From Sphingomonas sp. (GTDB lineage: Bacteria > Pseudomonadota > Alphaproteobacteria > Sphingomonadales > Sphingomonadaceae), in assembly GCF_019746665.1 (NCBI RefSeq), contig NZ_JAIERS010000024.1, forward strand, positions 1-64,000: a DNA stretch of 64,000 nt. The letters are read 5' to 3'. Positions 53,447 through 62,539 of the stretch are shown one piece after another. The notes under the pieces were generated by a model. It was not told the origin of the DNA. It worked only from the letters and a program-made list of their open reading frames with translations, and ran no database searches. Numbering within the stretch: position 1 is the first letter of the stretch; each line of letters begins with the position of its first letter. A program made the translations under genes and the position numbers.

Positions 53447-53527
53447 TCAGGGAACGATCAGCACCGCAGTCACCAATCCGGCGAACGGAATCAGCGCGCA
53501 GATGACTGGAAGAAGCTTGTTCGCCAT
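53447..53527 (-). CDS. Candidate 26-residue single-pass membrane peptide
   Basis: The frame encodes MANKLLPVICALIPFAGLVT plus six more residues (AVLIVP). It is a short basic start followed by one hydrophobic helix with no charged residues. AAGGA lies 9 bases before the ATG on this strand, a credible ribosome site. It sits alone between the rplI terminator and a divergent gene. No known family is recognised. Small hydrophobic peptides of this kind can regulate membrane enzymes or act as toxins. A chance frame is possible. Confidence 0.45.
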   Translation of the reverse strand: MANKLLPVICALIPFAGLVTAVLIVP

Positions 53528-53699
53528 CGTGGAAATCCTTGGTCGACCGCATTGGCGCGGTTAATCGCTGGTTAAATGCGAAGCCGGCCTGATGGTTTCC
53601 AGGGGCGGTCATTGCGTAATCCACGCAAATACCGACTTGGCGCGGCGATGCGCCTCCCCCGCTCGCCAGCGGCGCGGCCCGCCGCTAGCATCGCCGCCC

Positions 53700-54140
53700 A
53701 TGAACAACGCGCTTTTCGCCCCGATCATGCTCGCCGCCGGCATCGGCATTCCCATCATGGCGAGCGCTAATGCGCTGCTCGGCGCGCGGCTCGGCAGCCC
53801 GGCGAGCGCGGCGGCGATCATGTTCGCGCTGGCGCTCGCGGTCGCGCTGCTGGTCGCGTGGGCGACGGGCGGACCGCAACGCGCGCTGCTCGGCGCGGCG
53901 CCCTGGCCCTATTATTTCGGCGGGCTGCTGATCGCCTTCTATCTGCTGTCGATCACTTATCTGGGGCCAAGGCTTGGCATCGGGACGGCGGTGCTGCTGG
54001 TGCTGCTCGGCCAGATCGTGGCGGCGGCGACGATCGACCATTTCGGCCTGCTCGGCGCGCCGCGCACGCCGCTCACGCTGATGCGCGCGGCTGGTCTTGC
54101 GATGATGGCGGGCGGGGTGCTGCTCGCACGGCGGGTTTGA
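53700..54140 (+). CDS. DMT superfamily membrane protein (YdcZ/DUF606 type)
   Basis: 146 residues with five hydrophobic segments, starting NNALFAPIMLAAGIGIPIMASANALLGARLGSP, the pattern of the DMT_YdcZ family. YLGPRLGIGTAVLLVLLGQIVAAATIDHFG and a final AGLAMMAGGVLLAR follow the family plan. Half-size transporters of this group may act as dimers; the substrate is unknown. The ATG at 53700 gives the normal family length. It stands alone, convergent with mutL. Confidence 0.85.
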   Translation: MNNALFAPIMLAAGIGIPIMASANALLGARLGSPASAAAIMFALALAVALLVAWATGGPQRALLGAAPWPYYFGGLLIAFYLLSITYLGPRLGIGTAVLLVLLGQIVAAATIDHFGLLGAPRTPLTLMRAAGLAMMAGGVLLARRV

Positions 54141-54169
54141 TCGGATTCAGGCACAGCCGCGGAAGTTAC

Positions 54170-54205
54170 GGTTCACGCTCCCCGCTCCCCGCGCGCCTCC
54201 GCGTG
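54170..54205. repeat. Short sequence resembling fused ends of the GxxExxY repeat
   Basis: GGTTCACGC at 54170-54178 matches the start of the GxxExxY terminal repeat, and GCGCCTCCGCGTG at 54193-54205 is the inverted form of the same repeat. Fifteen bases (TCCCCGCTCCCCGC plus one) separate them. It may be a remnant or scar of such a cassette downstream of mutL. Confidence 0.35.
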
Positions 54206-54211
54206 CCCCCC

Positions 54212-56029
54212 CTATTTCCGCCCGAACAGCTTCTCGATGTCGCCATGCGCCAGTTTCACCCAGGTCGGGCGGCCGTGGTTGCACTGGCCCGAATGCGGCG
54301 TCGCCTCCATCTCGCGGAGCAGCGCATTCATCTCGGCGACCGACAGGATTCGCCCGGCGCGGACCGAATGGTGGCAGGCCATCGTCGCCGCGACGTGATC
54401 AAGCCGTTCCTTCAGGCTCAGCGCATCGTCATAGGCGGCAAGATCGTCGGCGAGGTCTGTCACCAGTGCCGTCACATCGCCACGCGCGAGCACGGCCGGC
54501 ACCGCGCGCACCAGCACCGCGCGCGGGCCGAAGCGTTCGATTTCGAGCCCCAGCGCCTCTAGCGTCGCCGCCGCCGCCTCCAGCCGGTCACACGCCGGTT
54601 CATCCAGCTCGATAACCTCGGCGAGCAGCAGCGCCTGCCGCGCGACACCCGCCCCGGCGAGCCCGGCACGCATCCGTTCGAGCACCAGCCGCTCATGCGC
54701 GGCGTGCTGATCGACGATCACCAGACCATCCTCGGCCTCGGCGACGATGTAAGTCGCCGCGACCTGCCCGCGCGCCACACCCAAGGGAAAGCGCGTTCCC
54801 TCGGGCGCCGGCGCTGCTGCTGGCTCGGCGCGCGCGGCGGGCGGCGCGCTGAAGAAGCCCGGGCGGGGATCATGGAGCCGCTCGGGCGCGAGCGCGGGTT
54901 GCGCGAAGGCGACCGAAGCCGCGCTCGCCGTTGGCCAGGCGGCGGCATGGTCCGGCGCCGCATCGCCGCGCCCCGCCCCCTCCACCTGCCACAGCCCCCA
55001 GGCGGCGGGCTCGGGCCGCTGGACGCTGCGGTGTCCCGCCTCGCCGAGCGCGCGCTTCAGCCCCGAGACGATCAGCCCGCGCACCAGCGCCGGATCGCGA
55101 AAGCGAACCTCGGTCTTGGCCGGATGGACGTTCACGTCGACCGCATCGGGCGGCACATCGAGGAACAGCGCGACGACCGCGTGGCGATCGCGCGCGAGCA
55201 GCTCGGCATAGGCGCCGCGCACCGCGCCGATCAGCAATTTGTCCTTCACCGGGCGGCCGTTGACGAACAGATATTGGTGATCGGCGATGCCCCGATTGAA
55301 GGTCGGCAGGCCGGCGACGCCCCCCAGGCGCAAACCCTCGCGCTCCACGGCGACCACCACGCTGTTCTCGGCGAGCGCGCGATCGGTGAGCGCCGCCACC
55401 CGCGCCGGGCGATCGGGATCGGCGGGCAGGTTGAGCACCAGCCGGCCATCGTGGCGCAGCTGGAAGGCGATGTCGGGCCGTGCCATCGCGAGGCGCCGCA
55501 CGACATCGAGGCAAGCGGCGTATTCGGCGCGGTCCGATCGCAGGAATTTGCGCCGGGCGGGAACGCGGGCGAACAGGTCTTCCACCCGCACCCGGGTGCC
55601 CGGCGGCAGGCCCGCCGGCCCCTCCTCCGCCACCGCGCCATTGTCGACGACCCGCCGCCAGCCCTCCGCGCCACGCACCCGGCTGTCGAGCGTGAGCCGG
55701 GCCACGCTCGCGATCGAAGGCAACGCCTCGCCGCGAAAGCCGAGCGTTTCAACCGCTTGGATCGCATCCGCGTCGAGCAGCCGGTCGGGTAGTTTGGAAG
55801 TGGCGTGCCGTTCAAGCGCGAGCGCCATGTCGGCGGGGCTCATCCCGCACCCGTCATCCACCACTTCGATCAGGGCGACCCCGCTTTGTCCCAGCGACAC
55901 ATCGATCCGTGCGGCGCCCGCATCAATCGCGTTTTCGACGAGTTCCTTCAGCGCGCTCGCCGGCCGCTCCACCACCTCGCCGGCGGCGATTCGGTTGACG
56001 ACATGCTCTGGCAGACGGCGTATTGACAT
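54212..56029 (-). CDS. mutL: DNA mismatch repair protein MutL
   Basis: 605 residues. The N-terminal GHKL ATPase has IRRLPEHVVNRIAAGEVVERP, ELVENAIDAGA, VVDDGCGM and LGFRGEALPSIASV. The middle is a Pro/Ala-rich linker at about residues 330-410. The C-terminal domain contains DQHAAHERLVLE, which matches the metal-binding endonuclease motif DQHAxxExxxxE; CHHSVRAG and CNHGRPT complete that site. This MutL should therefore nick DNA itself, as expected in bacteria without MutH. It diverges from mreB. Confidence 0.96.
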   Translation of the reverse strand: MSIRRLPEHVVNRIAAGEVVERPASALKELVENAIDAGAARIDVSLGQSGVALIEVVDDGCGMSPADMALALERHATSKLPDRLLDADAIQAVETLGFRGEALPSIASVARLTLDSRVRGAEGWRRVVDNGAVAEEGPAGLPPGTRVRVEDLFARVPARRKFLRSDRAEYAACLDVVRRLAMARPDIAFQLRHDGRLVLNLPADPDRPARVAALTDRALAENSVVVAVEREGLRLGGVAGLPTFNRGIADHQYLFVNGRPVKDKLLIGAVRGAYAELLARDRHAVVALFLDVPPDAVDVNVHPAKTEVRFRDPALVRGLIVSGLKRALGEAGHRSVQRPEPAAWGLWQVEGAGRGDAAPDHAAAWPTASAASVAFAQPALAPERLHDPRPGFFSAPPAARAEPAAAPAPEGTRFPLGVARGQVAATYIVAEAEDGLVIVDQHAAHERLVLERMRAGLAGAGVARQALLLAEVIELDEPACDRLEAAAATLEALGLEIERFGPRAVLVRAVPAVLARGDVTALVTDLADDLAAYDDALSLKERLDHVAATMACHHSVRAGRILSVAEMNALLREMEATPHSGQCNHGRPTWVKLAHGDIEKLFGRK

Positions 56030-56130
56030 GGCCTTTCCTCTAGCCCAAGCGGCGGCTTTCCGCGACCTCGATCGAACATCAGCCGGCGACGCCTGAGTCG
56101 AGCCGGGGCAGGCGGTGAAGCGGCTGGTAG

Positions 56131-57216
<1,086 letters not shown>

Positions 57217-57231
57217 GGGAGTGGTTGACCA

Positions 57232-58098
57232 GTGGCGTCGCGGCCGAGACGACCTGGCTTTTCGCGAAGGGCGCAATATGGGCTGTTCGCCAGCTATGTG
57301 CTGGCGGTGGCCGGCGCCCTGGTGGCTGCGTTGTTGCTCGCGCTGTCGACCTTTGATCCCAAGACTTTCGGCGTCGTGCGGCTGGCGGCGGCCGAGATCG
57401 GCACGCCAATCTCCTCCTTGCTCGGCTGGGGCGTGCGCGGCGTCGCCAGCGTGCCACAGGGGGTAAGCGATTATTTCGCGGTGATGGGCCGGAACAAGGC
57501 GCTGCGGGCCGAAATCGCCGCGAACAAGCGCATGACCGATCAGGCCAAGGCGGTTCTTTACGAAAACGCACGACTGAAGACGCTGCTGCGGCTGCGCCAG
57601 GGCGCGACCGATACCGTCGTCGCCGCGCACCTGGTCAGCTCGAGCGCGGCGAGCACGCGGCGTTATGCGGTGCTCAACGCCGGCAGCAACCAGGGCGTGC
57701 GCGAAGGCCAGCCGGTGCGCGGGCCGGAGGGGTTGATCGGCCGGGTGATCGAAGCCGGCTTCAACACCGCGCGGGTGCTGCTCATTTCCGATCCCGAAAG
57801 CATCGTGCCGGTGCGCCGCGTCCGCGACGGTCTGCCGGCGATCGCCGCCGGGCGGGGCGACGGGCTGATCGAGATTCGCTCGGTCAACCTCGCCAACGCG
57901 CCGTTCGCGGTGGGCGATGCGTTCGTTACCTCGGGCACCGGCGGCATCTATGCGCCGGGCATCCCGGTCGCCCGCGTGATCAAGGCCGGGCGCGACACCA
58001 CGACCGCGCGGGGCGTCACCCAGCCCGACACACTCGACATCGCGATCGTGCAACGCACCTTCATTCCGCTGCCGCCGCCGCCTGCGGAGCAGCGTTGA
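57232..58098 (+). CDS. mreC: Rod shape-determining protein MreC
   Basis: 288 residues. A membrane segment (YVLAVAGALVAALLLALS) is followed by a coiled-coil (NKALRAEIAANKRMTDQAKAVLYENARLKTLL) and the double beta-barrel periplasmic domain: GSNQGVREGQPVRGPEGLIGRVIEAGFNTARVLLISDPES. It links MreB filaments to periplasmic synthases and activates PBP2. The GTG start lies 15 bases after the mreB stop. The stop overlaps the mreD start (TGATG). Confidence 0.95.
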   Translation: MASRPRRPGFSRRAQYGLFASYVLAVAGALVAALLLALSTFDPKTFGVVRLAAAEIGTPISSLLGWGVRGVASVPQGVSDYFAVMGRNKALRAEIAANKRMTDQAKAVLYENARLKTLLRLRQGATDTVVAAHLVSSSAASTRRYAVLNAGSNQGVREGQPVRGPEGLIGRVIEAGFNTARVLLISDPESIVPVRRVRDGLPAIAAGRGDGLIEIRSVNLANAPFAVGDAFVTSGTGGIYAPGIPVARVIKAGRDTTTARGVTQPDTLDIAIVQRTFIPLPPPPAEQR

Positions 58099-58622
58099 TG
58101 GGCCTGATGCCGCGCCGCCGACCGCGCGGGCCGTTCGATCCCGAACCGCAGCGCGTTTGGCCGAGCCTGAAGCCGGCGCTGTCGGTGATGGCGGCCTCCA
58201 CGCTCACCTTGCTGCCGCTCGTCGCGAGCTTTCCGCTGCTGCCGCCGTTCGGGCTGTTGATGCTGCTCGGCTGGCGGCTGGCGCGTGAGGACGCGCTGCC
58301 CGTTTGGGCACCGCTGCTGCTGGGGCTGTTCGACGATCTCTTCTCCGGCCAGCCGTTCGGCAGTGCGATGCTGTTCTGGACGCTCGCCTATATCTCGATC
58401 GATCTGTTCGACGCGAGGCTGGTCGCGCGCGATTTCTGGCAGGATTGGCTGCTGGCGGCGGGCGGCATCGCCGGCTCCCTGATCTTTGGTCGTTTGGTCG
58501 CGACCCCGCTTGCCGCGCATGTCGAAACGCTGTTGTTGCTCCAAATCGCGGTTTCGGTGATGTTGTACCCGGTCGCAGCCCTGATCGTCGCCTGGATCGA
58601 TCGGGAACGGAGCCCGGCATGA
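58098..58622 (+). CDS. mreD: Rod shape-determining protein MreD
   Basis: 174 residues. A basic N-terminus is followed by five or six membrane segments. PPFGLLMLLGWRLAREDALPVWAPLLLGLFDDLFSGQPFGSAMLFW is the conserved MreD part with the GLxxD-Lxx-G pattern. It is part of the inner-membrane elongasome and related in fold to substrate-binding ECF components. The ATG at 58098 was chosen by the overlap with mreC; its stop overlaps the mrdA ATG by 4 bases. Confidence 0.93.
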   Translation: MGLMPRRRPRGPFDPEPQRVWPSLKPALSVMAASTLTLLPLVASFPLLPPFGLLMLLGWRLAREDALPVWAPLLLGLFDDLFSGQPFGSAMLFWTLAYISIDLFDARLVARDFWQDWLLAAGGIAGSLIFGRLVATPLAAHVETLLLLQIAVSVMLYPVAALIVAWIDRERSPA

Positions 58623-60703
58623 ACCCGCCCAGCCGCATCGTCACCGAAGCGCACCAGACCTTCAGCTTCAACCGGCGGACGGTCGCGCTCGGGATCGGCC
58701 AGATCGGCGTCGGCGTGGTGCTCGGCGCGCGAATGGGCTGGCTGTCGATCGCCGAGAATGCGCGCTACAACATGCTCGCCGAGAGCAACCGCGTGAATCT
58801 GACGCTGATCCCGCCGCGCCGGGGCTGGCTGATCGATCGCAACGGCGCGCCGATCGCGAACAACCGCACCGATTTCCGCGTCGACATCATCCCCGATCGG
58901 CTGGACGACAAGGACCGCGTGCTCGGCCTGCTCCAGAACATCTTGGCGCTGCCGCCCGAGGAGATGGAGCGCATCCGGCTCGATCTGAAGCACGCCGCCG
59001 GTTTCCAGCCGGTGCAGGTGGCCGATGATCTCGATTGGGAGCGGTTCGCCGCCGTCTCGGTTCGCCTGCCCGAACTGCCGGGGGTCGCGCCCACGCGCGG
59101 CTATTCGCGCAACTATCCCGCGGGTGCCGCGGTCGCGCATCTGACCGGCTATGTCGGCGCGGCGTCGGCCGAACAATATCGCGCGACCAAGGACGCCCTG
59201 CTCGTCACCCCCGGCTTTAAAATCGGCAAGGACGGAATCGAAAAGCAGCTCGATGCTCGGCTGCGCGGATCGCCGGGCGCCAAGCGGGTCGAAGTGACGG
59301 CGCACGGCCGGCTGGTGCGCGAACTCGCCCAACGCCCCGACGCGCCGGGTCAGACCGTGCGGCTGACGATCGACGCGGGACTGCAGGAATATGCCGCGCG
59401 CCGGCTCGGCACCAATTCGGGCAGCTGCGTCGTGATGGACTGCCTGACGGGCGAGGTGCTCGCCTTCGTCTCGATGCCCGCTTACGACCCCAACAGCTTT
59501 TCGGACGGCATCAGCCATTTCGAATGGGAAATGCTGTCGAAGAACGATCACGTGCCGCTGATGAACAAGGCGCTGCAGGGGCTTTACCCGCCGGGATCCA
59601 CGGTCAAGCCGATGAACGCGCTGGCGCTGCTCCACGCGGGCGTCAGCCCCAATGACCGAGTGGTTTGTTCGGGTGCGTTGCGGGTCGGCTCGGGCGTGTT
59701 CCACTGCCACAAGCGGCGCGGGCACGGCGCGATCGATATGCACACCGCGGTCGCGCAGAGCTGCGACATCTATTTCTACGAAATGTCGCGCCGGCTGGGT
59801 TATGATCGCTTCGCGCCGACGCTTCGGATGCTCGGCATGGGGCAGAAGTTCGATCTGCCCTTCGCCAGCCAGCGCTACGGCACCGTGCCCGACAGCGCGT
59901 GGAAGCTGAAGAAATACAAGGAAAGCTGGACAGTCGCGGATTCACTCAACGCCTCGATCGGCCAGGGCTATGTGCTGGCGAACCCGATGCAGCTGGCGGT
60001 CGCGGCCGCGCGGCTCGGCTCGGGGCTGGAGGTGCATCCCCGGCTCTTCGTCGATCCCAAGGCGCCGCCACCGCGTGCGATGCCGATCGACCCCGACCAC
60101 TTCAAGACGATCCACGCGGCCATGCACGCGGTGGTGAACGGCGGCGGTACCGCCGGCGCGGCCCGGCTCAACCTGCCCGGGATCGAGCTCGCCGCGAAGA
60201 CCGGCACCGCGCAGGTTCGCCGCATCACCATGGCCGAGCGCGCGCATGGCGTGCTCTCGAACGGGCAGTTGCCCTTCAAGCTGCGCGATCACGCGCTGTT
60301 CATCGCTTTCGCGCCCGCCGACAAGCCGCGCTACGCGCTCGGCATGGTGCTCGAGCATAACGGCCATGTGAACCGCGTGCTCGACACCCCGCTCACCGCG
60401 CGTGACATCATGACCTGGCTGTTTGACCGCCAGCGCGCCGAGGCAAGCCTTGCCGAGATCGAAGCAAGCTGGGGCGGCGACATCAAGACGCGGATGGCGG
60501 CGGAGGCGAGCGCCTATCGCGCCGCGCTCGCCGCTCAGGCCAACCCCGCCCAGCAACAGGCGACCGAGCTGGACGCCGATGCCGCCACCGAGTCCGAGGC
60601 GGTCGACGCTGCCTCCGAGGCGAGCAACGCCACCGCCGCCGCGCTCGGTAACAGCGCCTCGGGCGGCGTCGCCGCCGAGGGCAGCCGGGAGCAACCCGAT
60701 TGA
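58619..60703 (+). CDS. mrdA: Penicillin-binding protein 2
   Basis: 694 residues, a class B transpeptidase. A membrane anchor is near residues 22-42; the pedestal/dimerisation domain starts LIPPRRGWLIDRNGAPIANNRTDFRVDIIP. The transpeptidase has SxxK in PPGSTVKPM, SxD in AQSCDIYFYE (Asp in place of the usual Asn), and KTGTAQVRR. It cross-links peptidoglycan during elongation with RodA. The last ~75 residues form an Ala/Glu-rich, low-complexity tail beyond the catalytic domain. Start and stop both overlap neighbours by 4 bases. Confidence 0.95.
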   Translation: MNPPSRIVTEAHQTFSFNRRTVALGIGQIGVGVVLGARMGWLSIAENARYNMLAESNRVNLTLIPPRRGWLIDRNGAPIANNRTDFRVDIIPDRLDDKDRVLGLLQNILALPPEEMERIRLDLKHAAGFQPVQVADDLDWERFAAVSVRLPELPGVAPTRGYSRNYPAGAAVAHLTGYVGAASAEQYRATKDALLVTPGFKIGKDGIEKQLDARLRGSPGAKRVEVTAHGRLVRELAQRPDAPGQTVRLTIDAGLQEYAARRLGTNSGSCVVMDCLTGEVLAFVSMPAYDPNSFSDGISHFEWEMLSKNDHVPLMNKALQGLYPPGSTVKPMNALALLHAGVSPNDRVVCSGALRVGSGVFHCHKRRGHGAIDMHTAVAQSCDIYFYEMSRRLGYDRFAPTLRMLGMGQKFDLPFASQRYGTVPDSAWKLKKYKESWTVADSLNASIGQGYVLANPMQLAVAAARLGSGLEVHPRLFVDPKAPPPRAMPIDPDHFKTIHAAMHAVVNGGGTAGAARLNLPGIELAAKTGTAQVRRITMAERAHGVLSNGQLPFKLRDHALFIAFAPADKPRYALGMVLEHNGHVNRVLDTPLTARDIMTWLFDRQRAEASLAEIEASWGGDIKTRMAAEASAYRAALAAQANPAQQQATELDADAATESEAVDAASEASNATAAALGNSASGGVAAEGSREQPD

Positions 60704-61815
60704 GCAGCTTCACCGCCGCCATCCCCGCGCCGATCGCGGCGCTGCCGTGGCGGATCATCTTTCTGGTCCTGGCGATCGGCGGCTTCGGGCTGCTCGTGCT
60801 CTATTCGGCGGCGGGCGGCAGTCTGCGCCCCTATGCCCTGCCCCAGGGCATCCGCCTGGTCGGGTTCACGGGGATGGCCGTCATCATGTCGCGCGTGCGC
60901 GCCGAGCGCTGGGACCAAGTCGCGCTCCCACTCTACGCCATGCTGCTCGTGCTGCTGCTGCTGGTTGAAGTGGCGGGTGCGGTGCGCGGGGGGAGCCAGC
61001 GCTGGATCGACCTGGGGCTGATCCGGCTGCAACCCTCCGAGCTGATGAAGCTCGCGATCGTGCTCGCCTGCGCCAAATTCTACGACATGCTTCCGCCCAA
61101 CGAAACACGCCGGTGGGGCGCGCTGTGGCCTGCCGGGCTGCTGATCGGGATGCCGGTACTGCTGGTGATGAAGCAGCCCGATCTCGGCACCGCGCTGATG
61201 ATCGCCGCCGGCGGGGTGACGGTGATGTTCCTCGCCGGCATTCCGCTGCGCCTGTTCGTCGGCGGCGGCCTGGCGCTCGCGGCGGCGATACCGCTCGCGG
61301 TGAATTTCCTGCTCCACGACTATCAGCGCAACCGGGTGCTGACCTTCCTCAACCCCGAGAACGACCCGCTCGGCACCGGCTATCACATCACCCAATCGAA
61401 GATTGCGATCGGATCGGGCGGCATTTGGGGCAAGGGCTTCCTGCACGGCACCCAGAGCCATCTGCAATATCTGCCCGAGGGCCACACCGATTTCGCGCTG
61501 GCGACGATGATGGAGGAATGGGGCCTGATCGGCGGACTGGGGCTGATCATCGCCTTCACCCTGCTGGTGCAATGGGGCCTATCGGTCGCTGCCAAGGCCG
61601 AGACGCGCTTCGCCCGGCTGACCGCGGCGGCGCTGTCGGCGACGATCTTCTATTACTTCGCGATCAACATGGCGATGGTGATGGGCCTCGCGCCCGTGGT
61701 CGGCGTCCCCCTGCCGCTGATCAGCAATGGAGGCTCGGCACAGATGACGATCATGCTGATCCTGGGCATCCTGATGTCGATCGAGCGGCAGAACCGGCAG
61801 GCGGTGCGGTGGTGA
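60700..61815 (+). CDS. rodA: Peptidoglycan glycosyltransferase RodA
   Basis: 371 residues of the SEDS family with about ten membrane segments. RWIDLGLIRLQPSELMKLAIVLACA, MKQPDLGTALMIAAGG, and GSGGIWGKGFLHGTQSHLQYLPEGHTDFALATMMEEWG (with the conserved Glu/Asp region) and GVPLPLISNGGSAQMTIM are all hallmarks. It polymerises glycan strands with PBP2. The TTG start overlaps the mrdA stop as TTGA. It is the last gene of the operon, and tRNA-Lys follows after 107 bases. Confidence 0.96.
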   Translation: MSSFTAAIPAPIAALPWRIIFLVLAIGGFGLLVLYSAAGGSLRPYALPQGIRLVGFTGMAVIMSRVRAERWDQVALPLYAMLLVLLLLVEVAGAVRGGSQRWIDLGLIRLQPSELMKLAIVLACAKFYDMLPPNETRRWGALWPAGLLIGMPVLLVMKQPDLGTALMIAAGGVTVMFLAGIPLRLFVGGGLALAAAIPLAVNFLLHDYQRNRVLTFLNPENDPLGTGYHITQSKIAIGSGGIWGKGFLHGTQSHLQYLPEGHTDFALATMMEEWGLIGGLGLIIAFTLLVQWGLSVAAKAETRFARLTAAALSATIFYYFAINMAMVMGLAPVVGVPLPLISNGGSAQMTIMLILGILMSIERQNRQAVRW

Positions 61816-61846
61816 CGCGCGCGTTCTGCGCCGGGCAAAAAAGCGG

Positions 61847-61875
61847 TTGCGCGGGGTAAGCGAGGCTGCTAACGG
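61847..61875 (+). promoter_or_regulatory. Possible promoter of tRNA-Lys
   Basis: TTGCGC at 61847-61852 and TAACGG at 61870-61875 are separated by 17 bases, about 47 bases upstream of the tRNA. The -10 is weak, so this is only a candidate. Confidence 0.35.
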
Positions 61876-61922
61876 CGCACCTCCAATCGCGGGCCCCACC
61901 CGCGATCGCCGCCGCCGGAGAC

Positions 61923-61998
<76 letters not shown>

Positions 61999-62118
61999 AA
62001 CTTCTCAACGACTTAGGTGCAAATATACACCCCTCCCAAGGGGTTGTCGAGAGCCACGTAATCGCCACGTAATCAACGTGTTTCGTAGCCTGGCGTAGAA
62101 GCTTGATTTTCGATGTGC
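61999..62118. other. Non-coding junction after tRNA-Lys
   Basis: No gene is seen. CCCCT/AGGGG with loop CCCA at 62030-62043 is a weak stem-loop that may end the tRNA transcript. GCCACGTAATC occurs twice in tandem at 62053-62074. No integrase gene is visible on either strand. The boundary between core chromosome and inserted DNA probably lies in or just after the tRNA. Confidence 0.5.
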
Positions 62119-62364
62119 GGGAGGAGGTTTCCTCCCTGGTCGAAGCCGCTGCGCGGCTTCTTCACACCCACCTCAGCGGGGACACCCCGCAACGCCCCGA
62201 AACGAGGAGCGGGGCTGGCGACGCGCTCGGTCCCGTGCGCCGTTCCGGCGCACTCCTGCGGGCGCGGCGTTTCACCACAAGGGCCCCGCACGCACTCTGA
62301 ACCGGCGGACCTGAAACGAAGCGCAGGCCGCGAAAGCCGACAGGCCCCGCCTTTCCGCCTGCGC
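62119..62364. other. Dense array of six stem-loops, possible structured RNA or recombination region
   Basis: Five perfect stem-loops follow each other: GGGAGG/CCTCCC (62119-62136), GAAGCCGC/GCGGCTTC (62142-62160), GCGGGG/CCCCGC (62176-62190), GCCCCG/CGGGGC (62194-62215) and GTGCGCC/GGCGCAC (62235-62253). A sixth, GCGCAGG/CCTGCGC (62321-62364), encloses GAAAG/CTTTC. Open frames through the region on both strands look like chance products of high GC. Function unknown. Confidence 0.55.
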
Positions 62365-62484
62365 GAGCGATGACGCGATGCTCCGCCTCCTTCAGGGTGC
62401 AGTTTCTTGCTTTGGCGATTTCGCTGGCCGCTCGCGCGGTTGTAAGCGTTGAGGGGGAGAGTGAGAGTCTGGCGGGCTTCGCCG

Positions 62485-62532
62485 TGACGGGATGAGGGTC
62501 GAGAGAGAGGCTCCCGGCCAGCCGTCATGGAG
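62485..62532 (+). promoter_or_regulatory. Structured leader copy A, upstream of the DUF932 gene
   Basis: Outer stem TGACGG (62485-62490) pairs with CCGTCA (62522-62527). Inner stem GGTCGAGAG (62497-62505) pairs with CTCCCGGCC (62511-62519), loop AGAGG, with one A-C mismatch and one wobble. GGAG at 62529-62532 starts 1 base after the outer stem, 7 bases before the ATG. A small hairpin GGCG/CGCC (62471-62483) precedes it. Copy B at 63808-63856 has the same plan. Confidence 0.7.
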
Positions 62533-62539
62533 ATTTCCC

